From the NCBI GenBank assembly GCA_024401435.1, contig JAKSLB010000009.1, positions 37,023-101,022 on the forward strand: a DNA stretch of 64,000 nucleotides, given 5' to 3'. The translations under genes were made by a program, and so were the position numbers. This DNA is from Paludibacteraceae bacterium. GTDB taxonomy: Bacteria > Bacteroidota > Bacteroidia > Bacteroidales > Paludibacteraceae. Shown piece by piece: positions 36,273 through 44,966 of the stretch. The first letter of the stretch is position 1; every line of letters starts with the position of its first letter. The notes below the pieces were generated by a model that saw only the letters and a program-made list of their open reading frames with translations, did no database searches and was not told the origin of the DNA.

Positions 36273-37451
36273 TTATCTCCACATAGCATCATCTTTGCTT
36301 CCTATTTGTCCAATGGTTAGAAGGTAAAGCGAAATGAGAGGTATTGCAATATCTAAAATTGGAATCAATAAAAATAAAGGCTTCTCACTCAGTAGCGTCG
36401 CACTTTTTCGTATGATGTTTACTTGCGTAATGTATCTGAACAAGAATAGTAGTGCAGTGATACCTGCTAAAATCCATTCTTGTTTGCAGAGAAATAGAAT
36501 CAATAAGAAAGTGAATATGAGATAAAAGAATATTCTTGTGATGTACTCAAAAGAGATGCTTGCAAGAATGTTTTTCTTGTATTTCTTAGTTGTCTTTAAA
36601 AGTAGTTCCTTCTGATAAAGGAAAGACTTAAGAGTATCTTTTCTGTGGGAGACTGTAATGGATTGAGGAGAGAACACGACTTTTGTATTGGTTGGCGTTG
36701 CCACTTCTTGGATGAATAGATTGTCGTCCCCTAAAATTAAATTCAGATGAGAGGAAAATGCTTTATTCTCGTAATATAAATTTTTCTTGTAGCTTATGTT
36801 GCGAGAGGTGCCTTTATACGTTTTCCCTTGAATGGCATAACCGAAATAGCTCATGGCAGATGTGATAGAATCGTATCGGATAATTTTATTAACAAAACCA
36901 TCTTCCTCGTTAACTTTACTATATCCTAATACGATATCAGTTCCATCCGTGTAATTTTGCATTATACTATGAATCCAATTCTTATTTGTAGGCTCACAAT
37001 CAGCATCCAATAATAACAGATGATCATATTGAGCTTTATTGATACCTAAATTGATACACATTTTTTTACGACTTGTGTATTTCGCATCTGTTGGTAAAAA
37101 TGTGTGATGAAGATGAGCGTATTTTTTGTCTAATTTCTCTAACAACGTATTGGTTTGGTCTGTAGATCCATCATTGACTACAATCACTTCATATTTGGGA
37201 TAGTTTTGTTCCAATACAGCAGGAAGAAATTTCTCCAAATTATCAGCTTCGTTTTGTGCACAAATGATGATGGACACAGGAGGCACTTTACGTGAATACT
37301 GAATATTTTCAGCCTTTTTATTGTATCGGATGATTCGGTTGTAATACTTGAAATAATAATACAACTGAATGATTAAAAACAAAGTAAATATCCCTAATGC
37401 AATCCAGTAATTTAAGGGAATTTCGTATAGTATGTTAATGTACTCTTCCAT
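36273..37451 (-). CDS. Membrane-bound family 2 glycosyltransferase
   Basis: The protein has 392 residues: an N-terminal transmembrane helix (about 14-33), a GT2 catalytic domain from about 52, and a cluster of C-terminal helices (about 305-385). The domain shows VSIIICAQNEADNLEKFLPA, VIVVNDGSTDQT and the metal-binding LLLDADCEP (DxD-like). The layout fits processive or lipid-linked sugar transferases of the inner membrane that use nucleotide sugars for cell-envelope polysaccharide. Donor and acceptor are unknown. It lies 12 bases downstream of lysA on the same strand, without an obvious functional link. Confidence 0.87.
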   Translation of the reverse strand: MEEYINILYEIPLNYWIALGIFTLFLIIQLYYYFKYYNRIIRYNKKAENIQYSRKVPPVSIIICAQNEADNLEKFLPAVLEQNYPKYEVIVVNDGSTDQTNTLLEKLDKKYAHLHHTFLPTDAKYTSRKKMCINLGINKAQYDHLLLLDADCEPTNKNWIHSIMQNYTDGTDIVLGYSKVNEEDGFVNKIIRYDSITSAMSYFGYAIQGKTYKGTSRNISYKKNLYYENKAFSSHLNLILGDDNLFIQEVATPTNTKVVFSPQSITVSHRKDTLKSFLYQKELLLKTTKKYKKNILASISFEYITRIFFYLIFTFLLILFLCKQEWILAGITALLFLFRYITQVNIIRKSATLLSEKPLFLLIPILDIAIPLISLYLLTIGQIGSKDDAMWR

Positions 37452-37463
37452 TATTAGTCTTTC

Positions 37464-38621
37464 CTATAGTTCTGTTGACAGATATCCTTGCGGTAATTTT
37501 CTTAAATTGTAGTTGGATGCCATGATTTCTCCATAAGCACCAGCTGAACGAATGGCAAGATAGTCACCTCTTTTTGTCTTGTTTAATTCAACATCTTTAT
37601 CAAATACGTCAGATGATTCACAGATAGGACCAACAACATCGTATGTCTCTTCCTCTAAATCGGAACTGATGTTTTCAATTCTGTGATAAGCATCGTACAA
37701 AGCTGGACGAATTAAATCTGTCATTCCAGCGTCAACGATGGCAAATTGTTTGTTAACACCTTGTTTTACATAGGTTACTTTGGTGATTAAACTACCGCAT
37801 TGAGCAACAACAGAACGTCCTGGTTCACAATGTAATTTTTGACCGTCTCTTAGTTTCAAATATTTGGTTAGAATTCTGAAATAAGATTCAAAGTCAGCTA
37901 TAGGAATGTGATTAGGATGTTCGTAATTGATTCCTAATCCACCACCTACGTTGATGTTTTTTATTTTGACACCCCATGAATCAAATTGATCTTGTAGCTC
38001 ATTAATACGAACGCACAAGCATTCGTATGCGTTTAAATCTGTGATTTGTGAGCCAATATGGAAGTGAAGTCCTAACAGATTTAAGTTCGTTGAGTTGCTG
38101 ATGAGTTGACATACGGATTGAAGTTCATCCATATTGAATCCGAATTTGTTTTCGTTCAATCCAGTGGTGATTTTTTTGTGAGTGTGTGCATCAATGTTTG
38201 GATTGACACGAATTTCAACATTAGCAATTTTCCCCTTGGCTTTTGCTAATTCATTGATGACTTCCAATTCAGGAACAGATTCAGCGTTAAAGCAGAAAAT
38301 GTCATTGTCTAATGCAATATTGATTTCTTTGTCTGTTTTCCCAACGCCTGCGAATACAATCTTACTAGCTGGAAATCCTGCATTGATGGCAGCTAAAACT
38401 TCGTTTCCACTGACACAATCGGCTCCTAAACCAGCTTTGGAAATAATGCTTAGCACTTTCTTGTTGGCATTGGCTTTTACTGCATAATGAACATCTATGT
38501 TGTTTTCTTTCGAACATCTGTTTATTAACTCCAATGTCTTGTTTAATAATTCAACATCGTAGTAATAAAACGGAGTTTCAATATTTTTGAATTTCTCAAT
38601 GGGAAAATTTCCTTTTATCAT
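37464..38621 (-). CDS. lysA: Diaminopimelate decarboxylase
   Basis: The protein has 385 residues, fold-type III PLP enzyme. K49 in VHYAVKANAN is the expected Schiff-base lysine, and HFHIGSQI, NVGGGLGINY and CEPGRSVVAQCG are the PLP and substrate motifs. CESSDVFDKD contributes the Cys used across the dimer. It converts meso-diaminopimelate to L-lysine, the last step of lysine synthesis. It follows the aspartate kinase gene with a five-base gap, so the first and last enzymes of the pathway are coupled here. The ATG at 38621 fits the family start. Confidence 0.96.
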   Translation of the reverse strand: MIKGNFPIEKFKNIETPFYYYDVELLNKTLELINRCSKENNIDVHYAVKANANKKVLSIISKAGLGADCVSGNEVLAAINAGFPASKIVFAGVGKTDKEINIALDNDIFCFNAESVPELEVINELAKAKGKIANVEIRVNPNIDAHTHKKITTGLNENKFGFNMDELQSVCQLISNSTNLNLLGLHFHIGSQITDLNAYECLCVRINELQDQFDSWGVKIKNINVGGGLGINYEHPNHIPIADFESYFRILTKYLKLRDGQKLHCEPGRSVVAQCGSLITKVTYVKQGVNKQFAIVDAGMTDLIRPALYDAYHRIENISSDLEEETYDVVGPICESSDVFDKDVELNKTKRGDYLAIRSAGAYGEIMASNYNLRKLPQGYLSTEL

Positions 38622-38626
38622 ATGTC

Positions 38627-39940
38627 TTAAAATAATTGTTTGTCTAATGCTTTTAGAGCTTCTGCTTTGTCTTTTGTTCGAATAAGGAATGAAATATTAT
38701 GTGCGCTACCACCATAAGAAATCATTCGAATTGGTAATGCTTTAAGAGCAGATAGAATATTTGCTTGGAATCCGATGTTGTTTTCGGGTAGGTCTCCAAT
38801 GACACTGACGATAGTCATGTCTTTGTGTGTGGTGACAGTTCCGAATTTCTTTAAATCATCCAATATTTCATCCAAGTGCTTGTTGTTGTCGATTGTGATT
38901 GAAACACCAATTTCTGATGTGGTAATCATGTCGATTGGAGTCTTGTAGCTTTCGAATACTTCGAAGATACGACGAAGAAATCCATGAGCAAATAACATTC
39001 GACTGGATTTGATTAAGATGGCGGTAATTCCATCTTTAGAAGCGACTGCCTCAATCTTTCCAGCATCGAAACTGGTCGAAATAAGAGTTCCTTTTATCTC
39101 TTTTTGATTAATATTTCTTAAACGTACGGGAACATTTGCCAATTTGGCTGGTAATATGCAAGTTGGATGAATGATACGTGTTAAGAAATAGGATAATTCT
39201 GCAGCTTCGTCAAAGCTTAATCTTTCAACGGGTTTTGCGCTTGGTACTATGTTAGGATTGTTGTTGTAGATTCCAACAGAGTCACTCCAAAATTCGATCT
39301 CTTCAGCTTGGATAGCAGAACCAATCAGTGCTGCAGTGTAATCATTTCCTCCTAATCCTAAATGATCCACTTCATTATAGGCATTTTGACAAATTGCACC
39401 TTCTGTGATGTAAATATCAGATTTTGCGTTCTTCTCTAATAAATTGTTCAATTCTTCTTTTATGTAGTTCACATCTGGCTCTTCGTTTTTGTCTATTTTC
39501 ATAAAAGAAAGAGCGGCAATGTTTGTCGAATTGATTTTTTGAGAAGCAAGGTATTCACCCATCAAATAAGAACATAGTTGGGCACCTTGTGCAACAATTC
39601 TTTTTTCTTCAAATAAGGTGAAAATGTCTTTTGAATAGTCACGAATAGCATCAAATTTAGCAGTAATCTCTTTCTTGATTGCTTGCTTTTTATTGTCGCT
39701 ACCAAACAATTCTTCTACTAATTGAGTGTATTTTTGTTCCAAAGCACTGATAAGTTCTTTGGCTCCATCGGGATTCTTTTTATACAGATAATCTGCAATC
39801 TCAATCAACTCTTCTGTTGTCCCGTCCATGGCAGATAGAACCACAATTTTCTTTCCTTCAGTTTTGCTGATAAGAGTAGCAACTTCTTTGAATTGCTTAG
39901 CAGATGCTAATGCAGAACTTCCAAATTTTAGTACTTTCAT
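38627..39940 (-). CDS. lysC: Aspartate kinase (monofunctional)
   Basis: The protein has 437 residues. It starts with the nucleotide-binding MKVLKFGSSALASAKQF (KFGSS in place of the more usual KFGGTS). The kinase core contains LGLGGNDYTAALIGSAIQAEE and the aspartate-binding SDSVGIYNNNP. ACT-like regulatory repeats fill about 290-437. It phosphorylates aspartate as the entry to lysine, threonine and methionine synthesis and is normally feedback-inhibited through the ACT domains. It has no homoserine dehydrogenase domain. It is preceded by a clear Shine-Dalgarno sequence, which is unusual in this lineage. The gene symbol follows the lysA neighbourhood and is therefore less certain than the function. 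Confidence 0.92.
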   Translation of the reverse strand: MKVLKFGSSALASAKQFKEVATLISKTEGKKIVVLSAMDGTTEELIEIADYLYKKNPDGAKELISALEQKYTQLVEELFGSDNKKQAIKKEITAKFDAIRDYSKDIFTLFEEKRIVAQGAQLCSYLMGEYLASQKINSTNIAALSFMKIDKNEEPDVNYIKEELNNLLEKNAKSDIYITEGAICQNAYNEVDHLGLGGNDYTAALIGSAIQAEEIEFWSDSVGIYNNNPNIVPSAKPVERLSFDEAAELSYFLTRIIHPTCILPAKLANVPVRLRNINQKEIKGTLISTSFDAGKIEAVASKDGITAILIKSSRMLFAHGFLRRIFEVFESYKTPIDMITTSEIGVSITIDNNKHLDEILDDLKKFGTVTTHKDMTIVSVIGDLPENNIGFQANILSALKALPIRMISYGGSAHNISFLIRTKDKAEALKALDKQLF

Positions 39941-39946
39941 ATAAAT

Positions 39947-39953
39947 CCCTCCT
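39947..39953 (-). promoter_or_regulatory. Shine-Dalgarno sequence before the aspartate kinase gene
   Basis: The reverse strand reads AGGAGGG followed by six bases and the ATG, overlapping the stop codon of purT. Most genes in this window lack such a site, so this strong one may support coupled re-initiation after purT. Confidence 0.6.
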
Positions 39954-41133
39954 AAATTTCCACTTTAAGTGCGTTGTACATTTTGTTAACTTTCTCTTTC
40001 GCTTCTTCTATGGATGCACCTCTCGCTAAGAGAACGGCCATTCTTCTGTGATCGTGCACTTCTGGTTTACCGAAGATGCGTATTTGTGTGTCTGGCATTG
40101 CTAATACTTCTTCCAAATTAGCAAATGAGACATTGGTGCTATCGCCACGAACCACTACGGCTTTGGATGCTGACGGACCATGGAATGCAATGTTCGGAAT
40201 AGGTAATCCTAAGATGGCTCTGACGTGAAGTGCAAATTCGGATAAATCTTGTGAAATCATGGTTACCATACCAGTGTCGTGTGGACGAGGAGAGACTTCA
40301 CTAAAGATGACATCATCGCCTTTGATAAACATTTCAACGCCAAAGATACCTCGACCCCCTAAAGCACCTGTTACTTTTTTCGCAATGTCTTGTGCTTTCT
40401 CTATTGCAGAATTGCTCATGGGTTGTGGTTGCCATGATTCTTGATAGTCACCATCTTTTTGCCAATGACCGATTGGATTTAAGAAACTAGTGCCGTCTTT
40501 GTGGCGAATGGTCATTAATGTGATTTCATAATCAAAATCGATAAATCCTTCAACAATCACTTTACCAGCACCTGCACGTCCACCTTCTTGTGCAATCTTC
40601 CAAGAATTGTCTATGTCTGATTCTGTTTTTACAACACTTTGTCCATGACCAGACGAACTCATGATTGGTTTTACAACACAAGGTATGCCGATTTCTTTGA
40701 TTGCTTGTTTGTATTCTTCATAGGTGGCAGCAAAACGGTATGGCGAAGTTTTTATACCTAATTGCTCAGCTGCTAAGCGACGAATGCCTTCTCTGTTCAT
40801 TGTCAAAAATGTTGCATTGGCAGTTGGAATAACATTGTATCCCTCTTTTTCCAATTCAACTAAAGTTGGTGTGGCAATGGCTTCTACTTCTGGAATGATA
40901 TAATCAGGTTTCTCCTCATTAATGATTTTGCGGAGCTTTTCTCCGTCTAACATGGATAATACATACGAACGATGGGCAACTTGCATGGCTGGTGCATTTT
41001 CGTATTTATCCAATGCTATCACTTCGATGCCAAGTCTTTGTAACTCGATAGCAATCTCTTTACCTAACTCTCCTGAACCACATAGAAGGGCTTTTTTACC
41101 ACCTTCTTTGAATACCGTTCCAAATTTTGTCAT
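39952..41133 (-). CDS. purT: Formate-dependent phosphoribosylglycinamide formyltransferase
   Basis: The protein has 393 residues of ATP-grasp architecture. The N-terminal Rossmann-like part contains [21 protein letters not shown]. The central ATP-grasp region contains [18 protein letters not shown] and [27 protein letters not shown], the PurT/PurK-type signature. It makes formyl-GAR from GAR, formate and ATP in purine synthesis, bypassing the folate-dependent PurN. It heads the reverse-strand series purT - aspartate kinase - lysA - glycosyltransferase - mazG. Confidence 0.95.
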   Translation of the reverse strand: MTKFGTVFKEGGKKALLCGSGELGKEIAIELQRLGIEVIALDKYENAPAMQVAHRSYVLSMLDGEKLRKIINEEKPDYIIPEVEAIATPTLVELEKEGYNVIPTANATFLTMNREGIRRLAAEQLGIKTSPYRFAATYEEYKQAIKEIGIPCVVKPIMSSSGHGQSVVKTESDIDNSWKIAQEGGRAGAGKVIVEGFIDFDYEITLMTIRHKDGTSFLNPIGHWQKDGDYQESWQPQPMSNSAIEKAQDIAKKVTGALGGRGIFGVEMFIKGDDVIFSEVSPRPHDTGMVTMISQDLSEFALHVRAILGLPIPNIAFHGPSASKAVVVRGDSTNVSFANLEEVLAMPDTQIRIFGKPEVHDHRRMAVLLARGASIEEAKEKVNKMYNALKVEI

Positions 41134-41253
41134 ATTCTTAGTCGCTTAATGTTTATTATTCCCTTTGTGAAGAGTTTTTATGATAACTCTGTCGTTCCAA
41201 AGTTAATGAAATCTTTTTTCTTGTCATAAATTTTCAGGTAAGATTTATTGACA

Positions 41254-43047
41254 TTATTCATCTGATAATGTAACTAATAATTCGCGATACGAATTGAATA
41301 TTTTGGATTTCGAAACATAACCCACGTATTTTTCATTTTCATCGAAAACCGGAAGGTTCCATGCTTTCGTCTTTTCAAATATATACATTACTTTCTCCAT
41401 CGGATCGTTCAACGAAATAAAAGCTGGTGGTGAAACCATTAATTCTGACACTTTGAATCGTTTGTATAATTCGGGACGAAACATGATGTTACGTATTTCG
41501 TCCAGACTGATCAATCCTATCATCCTTTTACGTGAATCCAATACAGGGAAAATGTTTCTGTTGGATTGCGCAATTAATTTTATCACATCACCTAAATACA
41601 TGTTAGGACGCAAAGTTTGCAAATCCGTTTCGATAACATTTTCTGTTTTTAATAAGGTTAAAATGTTCTTGTCTGTGTTGTGTGTAAGTAACTCACCTTT
41701 TTTAGCCAAACGCATTGCATACAAACTATGAGGTTCAAAAGCCAATATGGTAATGTACGCGATGGTGGATGTTATCATAAGTCCAAGGAACATCTCGTAT
41801 CCTCCTGTCAACTCTGCAATAAGGAATGTCCCTGTTAATGGTGCATGCATGACACCTGCCATGACACCTGCCATACCAGCTAAAGCAAAGTATTTTTCTG
41901 TTAAATCACAAATATGAAAATGGTTAAGCACAAAGGCCATGAAATAGCCGGCAATACAACCCATGTACAAACTAGGTGCAAAAATACCACCAGTTCCTCC
42001 ACTACCATTTGTGGCTGCAGAGGCAAATATTTTAAAGAATAAGATGAGTAATAAAAACAGTGTCATCATTGTGAAATTTTCTCGGAAATTATAGAAAACG
42101 CTGTTTTGTGTAATGTCTTGTACATTTCCATTTAATAGACTTTCAATGGTGTTGTAACCTTCTCCGTATAATGGGGGAATAAAGAAGATGAGAATGCTTA
42201 GTATGAGACCACCAACAATGAGTTTGCTTGTCGGATTTTTAATGCTTCTAAAGAATCCTTCCAATTTGTTCATTCCTCTTGTAAAATAGAGAGAAACGAA
42301 TCCACATACGATGCCCAAAATCACATAATACGGAACGGTGGTTAGTTTTAATGGTTCGTTAAGTGTGAAATTGAAAAGTGGATCAGGACCTGAAAACAGA
42401 TAGGTGAATACACAGGCTGTCGCGGCTGAAATTAGTAACGGAACAATAGATGCCATTGTCAAATCGAGCATTAAGACTTCCAACGTGAATACAACACCTG
42501 CAATAGGTGCTTTGAAGATACCTGCCACTGCACCTGCTGCACCGCAACCAACTAACAACATAAGGTTCTTTTGCTCCATTCTAAACAAATGTCCTAAATT
42601 AGAACCAATGGCAGAACCTGTCAAAACAATAGGAGCCTCGGCTCCGACTGATCCTCCAAAACCAATGGTGAGTGAACTGGCTATCATGGATGACCACATA
42701 TTGTGTTTCTTGATTCTTGCTTTTCGTTGAGAAATGGCGAACATGATTTTTGTTACTCCGTGACTGATGTCATCTTTTACAAAATGTCTTACGTAAAAAC
42801 TTGCAAGAAATACACCTATTATTGGAGTCGCCAAATATAAATAGTTTAAGTTTCCTTCTGCAAAATGACTTGTGACAAGCTGATGTAAAAATTCAATCAA
42901 AAATTTTAGTATGTGTGCAGCTAAAGCACAGAAAAATCCGACGACGAGACTTAAAAATATAACGAAATGTTTCTCGCTTATATTATTTTCTCTCCATCGA
43001 AGTAGCTTTATGAATGATTCTTCGAGTTTTGATAATAGTCTTTTCAT
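41254..43047 (-). CDS. ClC-family chloride channel/transporter with CBS pair
   Basis: The protein has 597 residues: an 18-helix ClC core (about 25-450) followed by two CBS domains (about 470-595). Core motifs include GGSVGAEAPIV (gating Glu = E137), KAPIAGVVFTLEVL and GSGGTGGIFAPSLYMG. In the second of these, the residue that aligns with the intracellular proton glutamate of E. coli ClC (E203) is Val191, as in channel-type ClCs. Cl- passage is therefore likely, but H+ coupling is doubtful. The CBS pair probably senses adenine nucleotides. It is a single gene with its own reverse-strand promoter box. Confidence 0.9.
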   Translation of the reverse strand: MKRLLSKLEESFIKLLRWRENNISEKHFVIFLSLVVGFFCALAAHILKFLIEFLHQLVTSHFAEGNLNYLYLATPIIGVFLASFYVRHFVKDDISHGVTKIMFAISQRKARIKKHNMWSSMIASSLTIGFGGSVGAEAPIVLTGSAIGSNLGHLFRMEQKNLMLLVGCGAAGAVAGIFKAPIAGVVFTLEVLMLDLTMASIVPLLISAATACVFTYLFSGPDPLFNFTLNEPLKLTTVPYYVILGIVCGFVSLYFTRGMNKLEGFFRSIKNPTSKLIVGGLILSILIFFIPPLYGEGYNTIESLLNGNVQDITQNSVFYNFRENFTMMTLFLLLILFFKIFASAATNGSGGTGGIFAPSLYMGCIAGYFMAFVLNHFHICDLTEKYFALAGMAGVMAGVMHAPLTGTFLIAELTGGYEMFLGLMITSTIAYITILAFEPHSLYAMRLAKKGELLTHNTDKNILTLLKTENVIETDLQTLRPNMYLGDVIKLIAQSNRNIFPVLDSRKRMIGLISLDEIRNIMFRPELYKRFKVSELMVSPPAFISLNDPMEKVMYIFEKTKAWNLPVFDENEKYVGYVSKSKIFNSYRELLVTLSDE

Positions 43048-43089
43048 TATTCTGTCATTTTTTTCAAAAAATGAACTGCGAATTTACAA

Positions 43090-43097
43090 CAAAAATA
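43090..43097 (-). promoter_or_regulatory. Likely -7 box of the ClC gene promoter
   Basis: The reverse strand reads TATTTTTG, a perfect TAnnTTTG match, 42 bases upstream of the ATG at 43047. No convincing -33 TTG is present at standard spacing. Confidence 0.45.
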
Positions 43098-43159
43098 TTT
43101 TATATACGCCCATTTGTAATTTTTTTTGATTTTATTTCGTTACTCGATTTTATTTTTCT

Positions 43160-43167
43160 TATCTTTA
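43160..43167 (+). promoter_or_regulatory. Possible -7 box for recJ-recQ
   Basis: TATCTTTA differs from TAnnTTTG at the final base only and lies about 70 bases before the recJ ATG. No -33 element was found, so this is weak. Confidence 0.3.
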
Positions 43168-43236
43168 CAAATTGCAAGTGTCTGTACAATTACATACGCT
43201 TTTGATTTTTGAAAAATAAATAAAAAAATATATAAA

Positions 43237-44961
43237 ATGGTTAACAGATGGAATTATGTTCCTTTGTCGGCCGAACAAGAAGAACAAAAAAGGAAAATGT
43301 CTGAGGATTTGGGCATTAGTCCTATTTTGTGCCAATTGCTAGTCCAACGAGGAATAACAAATTTTGAACAGGCAAAAAGTTTTTTCCGTCCCCAATTAAC
43401 CGACCTTCATGATCCGTTCTTAATGAATGATATGTCGAAGGCGGTAGACCGTCTGAACCAAGCTCTTCGTGATAAGAAGCAGAAAATTTTGGTCTATGGG
43501 GACTATGATGTAGATGGTATAACAGCGGTAGCGTTGGTATACAAGTTTTTAACAAATAATTATGCGAATGTTGATTTCTACATTCCGGATCGATATACGG
43601 AAGGTTATGGTATATCAATCAAAGGAATCGACTATGCTGCAGAGAATAATTTCAATTTAGTTATTGCCCTGGATTGTGGTATTAAGGCTGTCGAGAAAGT
43701 TGCTTATGCCAAAGAAAAGGGTGTTGATTTTATTATTTGTGATCATCATACTCCGGAGGATGTTCTTCCGGATGCTGTTGCTGTTTTAGATCCTAAACGT
43801 TTTGATTCTACATATCCGGATTCTAATTTGTCTGGTTGTGGTGTGGGATTTAAGTTTATGCAAGCTTTTGCAATGAGCAATGGCATAGAGTTTAAAGCTT
43901 TAATGCCTTTGTTCGACTTGTTGGCTGTTAGTATTGCTTCTGATATAGTTCCCATCAATGGCGAAAATAGAATTCTTTCTTACTATGGATTGAAACAGTT
44001 GAATTCGAATCCAAGTTTGGGAATGAAGAGTATCATTGATGTTTGTGGATTGACGGGAAAGGAAATTACAATCAGTGATATCGTATTCAAAATTGGTCCT
44101 CGTTTAAATGCATCTGGTCGTCTTCAGTCTGCTACGGAAGCTGTTGAGCTACTGATTTCTAAAGATTTAGCTAAGGCAAATGAGAAAAGTAGTTGCATCG
44201 ATCAGTGTAACAAAGAACGTAAGGATTTGGATAAGAGTACAACCGATGAGGCAAATCGTGAATTGGAATCTGTGGAAGGGGTGGAAAATAATGCGTCTAT
44301 CGTAATTTATAATCCAACATGGCACAAGGGTGTTATTGGAATTGTTGCTTCTCGATTGACTGAAAAATATTATAAGCCAACGATTGTATTGACTCGTTCT
44401 AATGGTTTTGCTACTGGTTCTGGACGTTCTGTTCAGGGATTCGATGTATATAAAGCTATTGAGTCTTGTCGCGATTTGTTGGAAAATTTTGGTGGTCATA
44501 CCTATGCTGTGGGATTGACAATGAAGGAAGAAAATGTAGAGGAATTCCAACGTAGATTTGAAAAGTATGTTTCTGAGAATATTACTCAAGAGCAATGCTT
44601 ACCTCAAATTGATATTGATGCATATATTGATTTTAAAGAAATAACTCCTAAATTTTTCCGATTGTTGAAAGAGTTTAATCCTTTTGGTCCGGAAAATGCG
44701 AAACCTGTTTTCGTCACTCGTCGTACATTTGATTATGGTACCAGTCGTGTGGTCGGAAAAGATCAGGAACATTTGAAATTGGAGTTGATTGACTCAAAAT
44801 CAGAATGTATTATGAATGGAATCGCTTTCGGTCAGTCTGAATTTAATGATTATATCAAAGCGTTAAATCCAGTGGATATTTGTTATACGATTGAAGAAAA
44901 TAATTTTAATGGTAGTTCTACTATCCAATTGGTGATAAAGGATATCAAGAAGAGTGAATAG
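43237..44961 (+). CDS. recJ: Single-stranded-DNA-specific exonuclease RecJ
   Basis: The protein has 574 residues. DHH-superfamily motifs are in place: VYGDYDVDGITAVAL (about 83-97), LVIALDCGIKAVEKV, FIICDHHTPEDVLPDAVAVLDPKR (catalytic DHH), and the DHHA1 region with GVIGIVASRLTEKYYKPTIVL and GSGRSVQGFDVY. A C-terminal OB-like domain completes the usual length. It degrades single-stranded DNA 5' to 3' in RecF-pathway recombination and repair. recQ follows after five bases on the same transcript, so helicase and nuclease of the same pathway are coupled. Confidence 0.96.
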   Translation: MVNRWNYVPLSAEQEEQKRKMSEDLGISPILCQLLVQRGITNFEQAKSFFRPQLTDLHDPFLMNDMSKAVDRLNQALRDKKQKILVYGDYDVDGITAVALVYKFLTNNYANVDFYIPDRYTEGYGISIKGIDYAAENNFNLVIALDCGIKAVEKVAYAKEKGVDFIICDHHTPEDVLPDAVAVLDPKRFDSTYPDSNLSGCGVGFKFMQAFAMSNGIEFKALMPLFDLLAVSIASDIVPINGENRILSYYGLKQLNSNPSLGMKSIIDVCGLTGKEITISDIVFKIGPRLNASGRLQSATEAVELLISKDLAKANEKSSCIDQCNKERKDLDKSTTDEANRELESVEGVENNASIVIYNPTWHKGVIGIVASRLTEKYYKPTIVLTRSNGFATGSGRSVQGFDVYKAIESCRDLLENFGGHTYAVGLTMKEENVEEFQRRFEKYVSENITQEQCLPQIDIDAYIDFKEITPKFFRLLKEFNPFGPENAKPVFVTRRTFDYGTSRVVGKDQEHLKLELIDSKSECIMNGIAFGQSEFNDYIKALNPVDICYTIEENNFNGSSTIQLVIKDIKKSE

Positions 44962-44966
44962 CTTAG

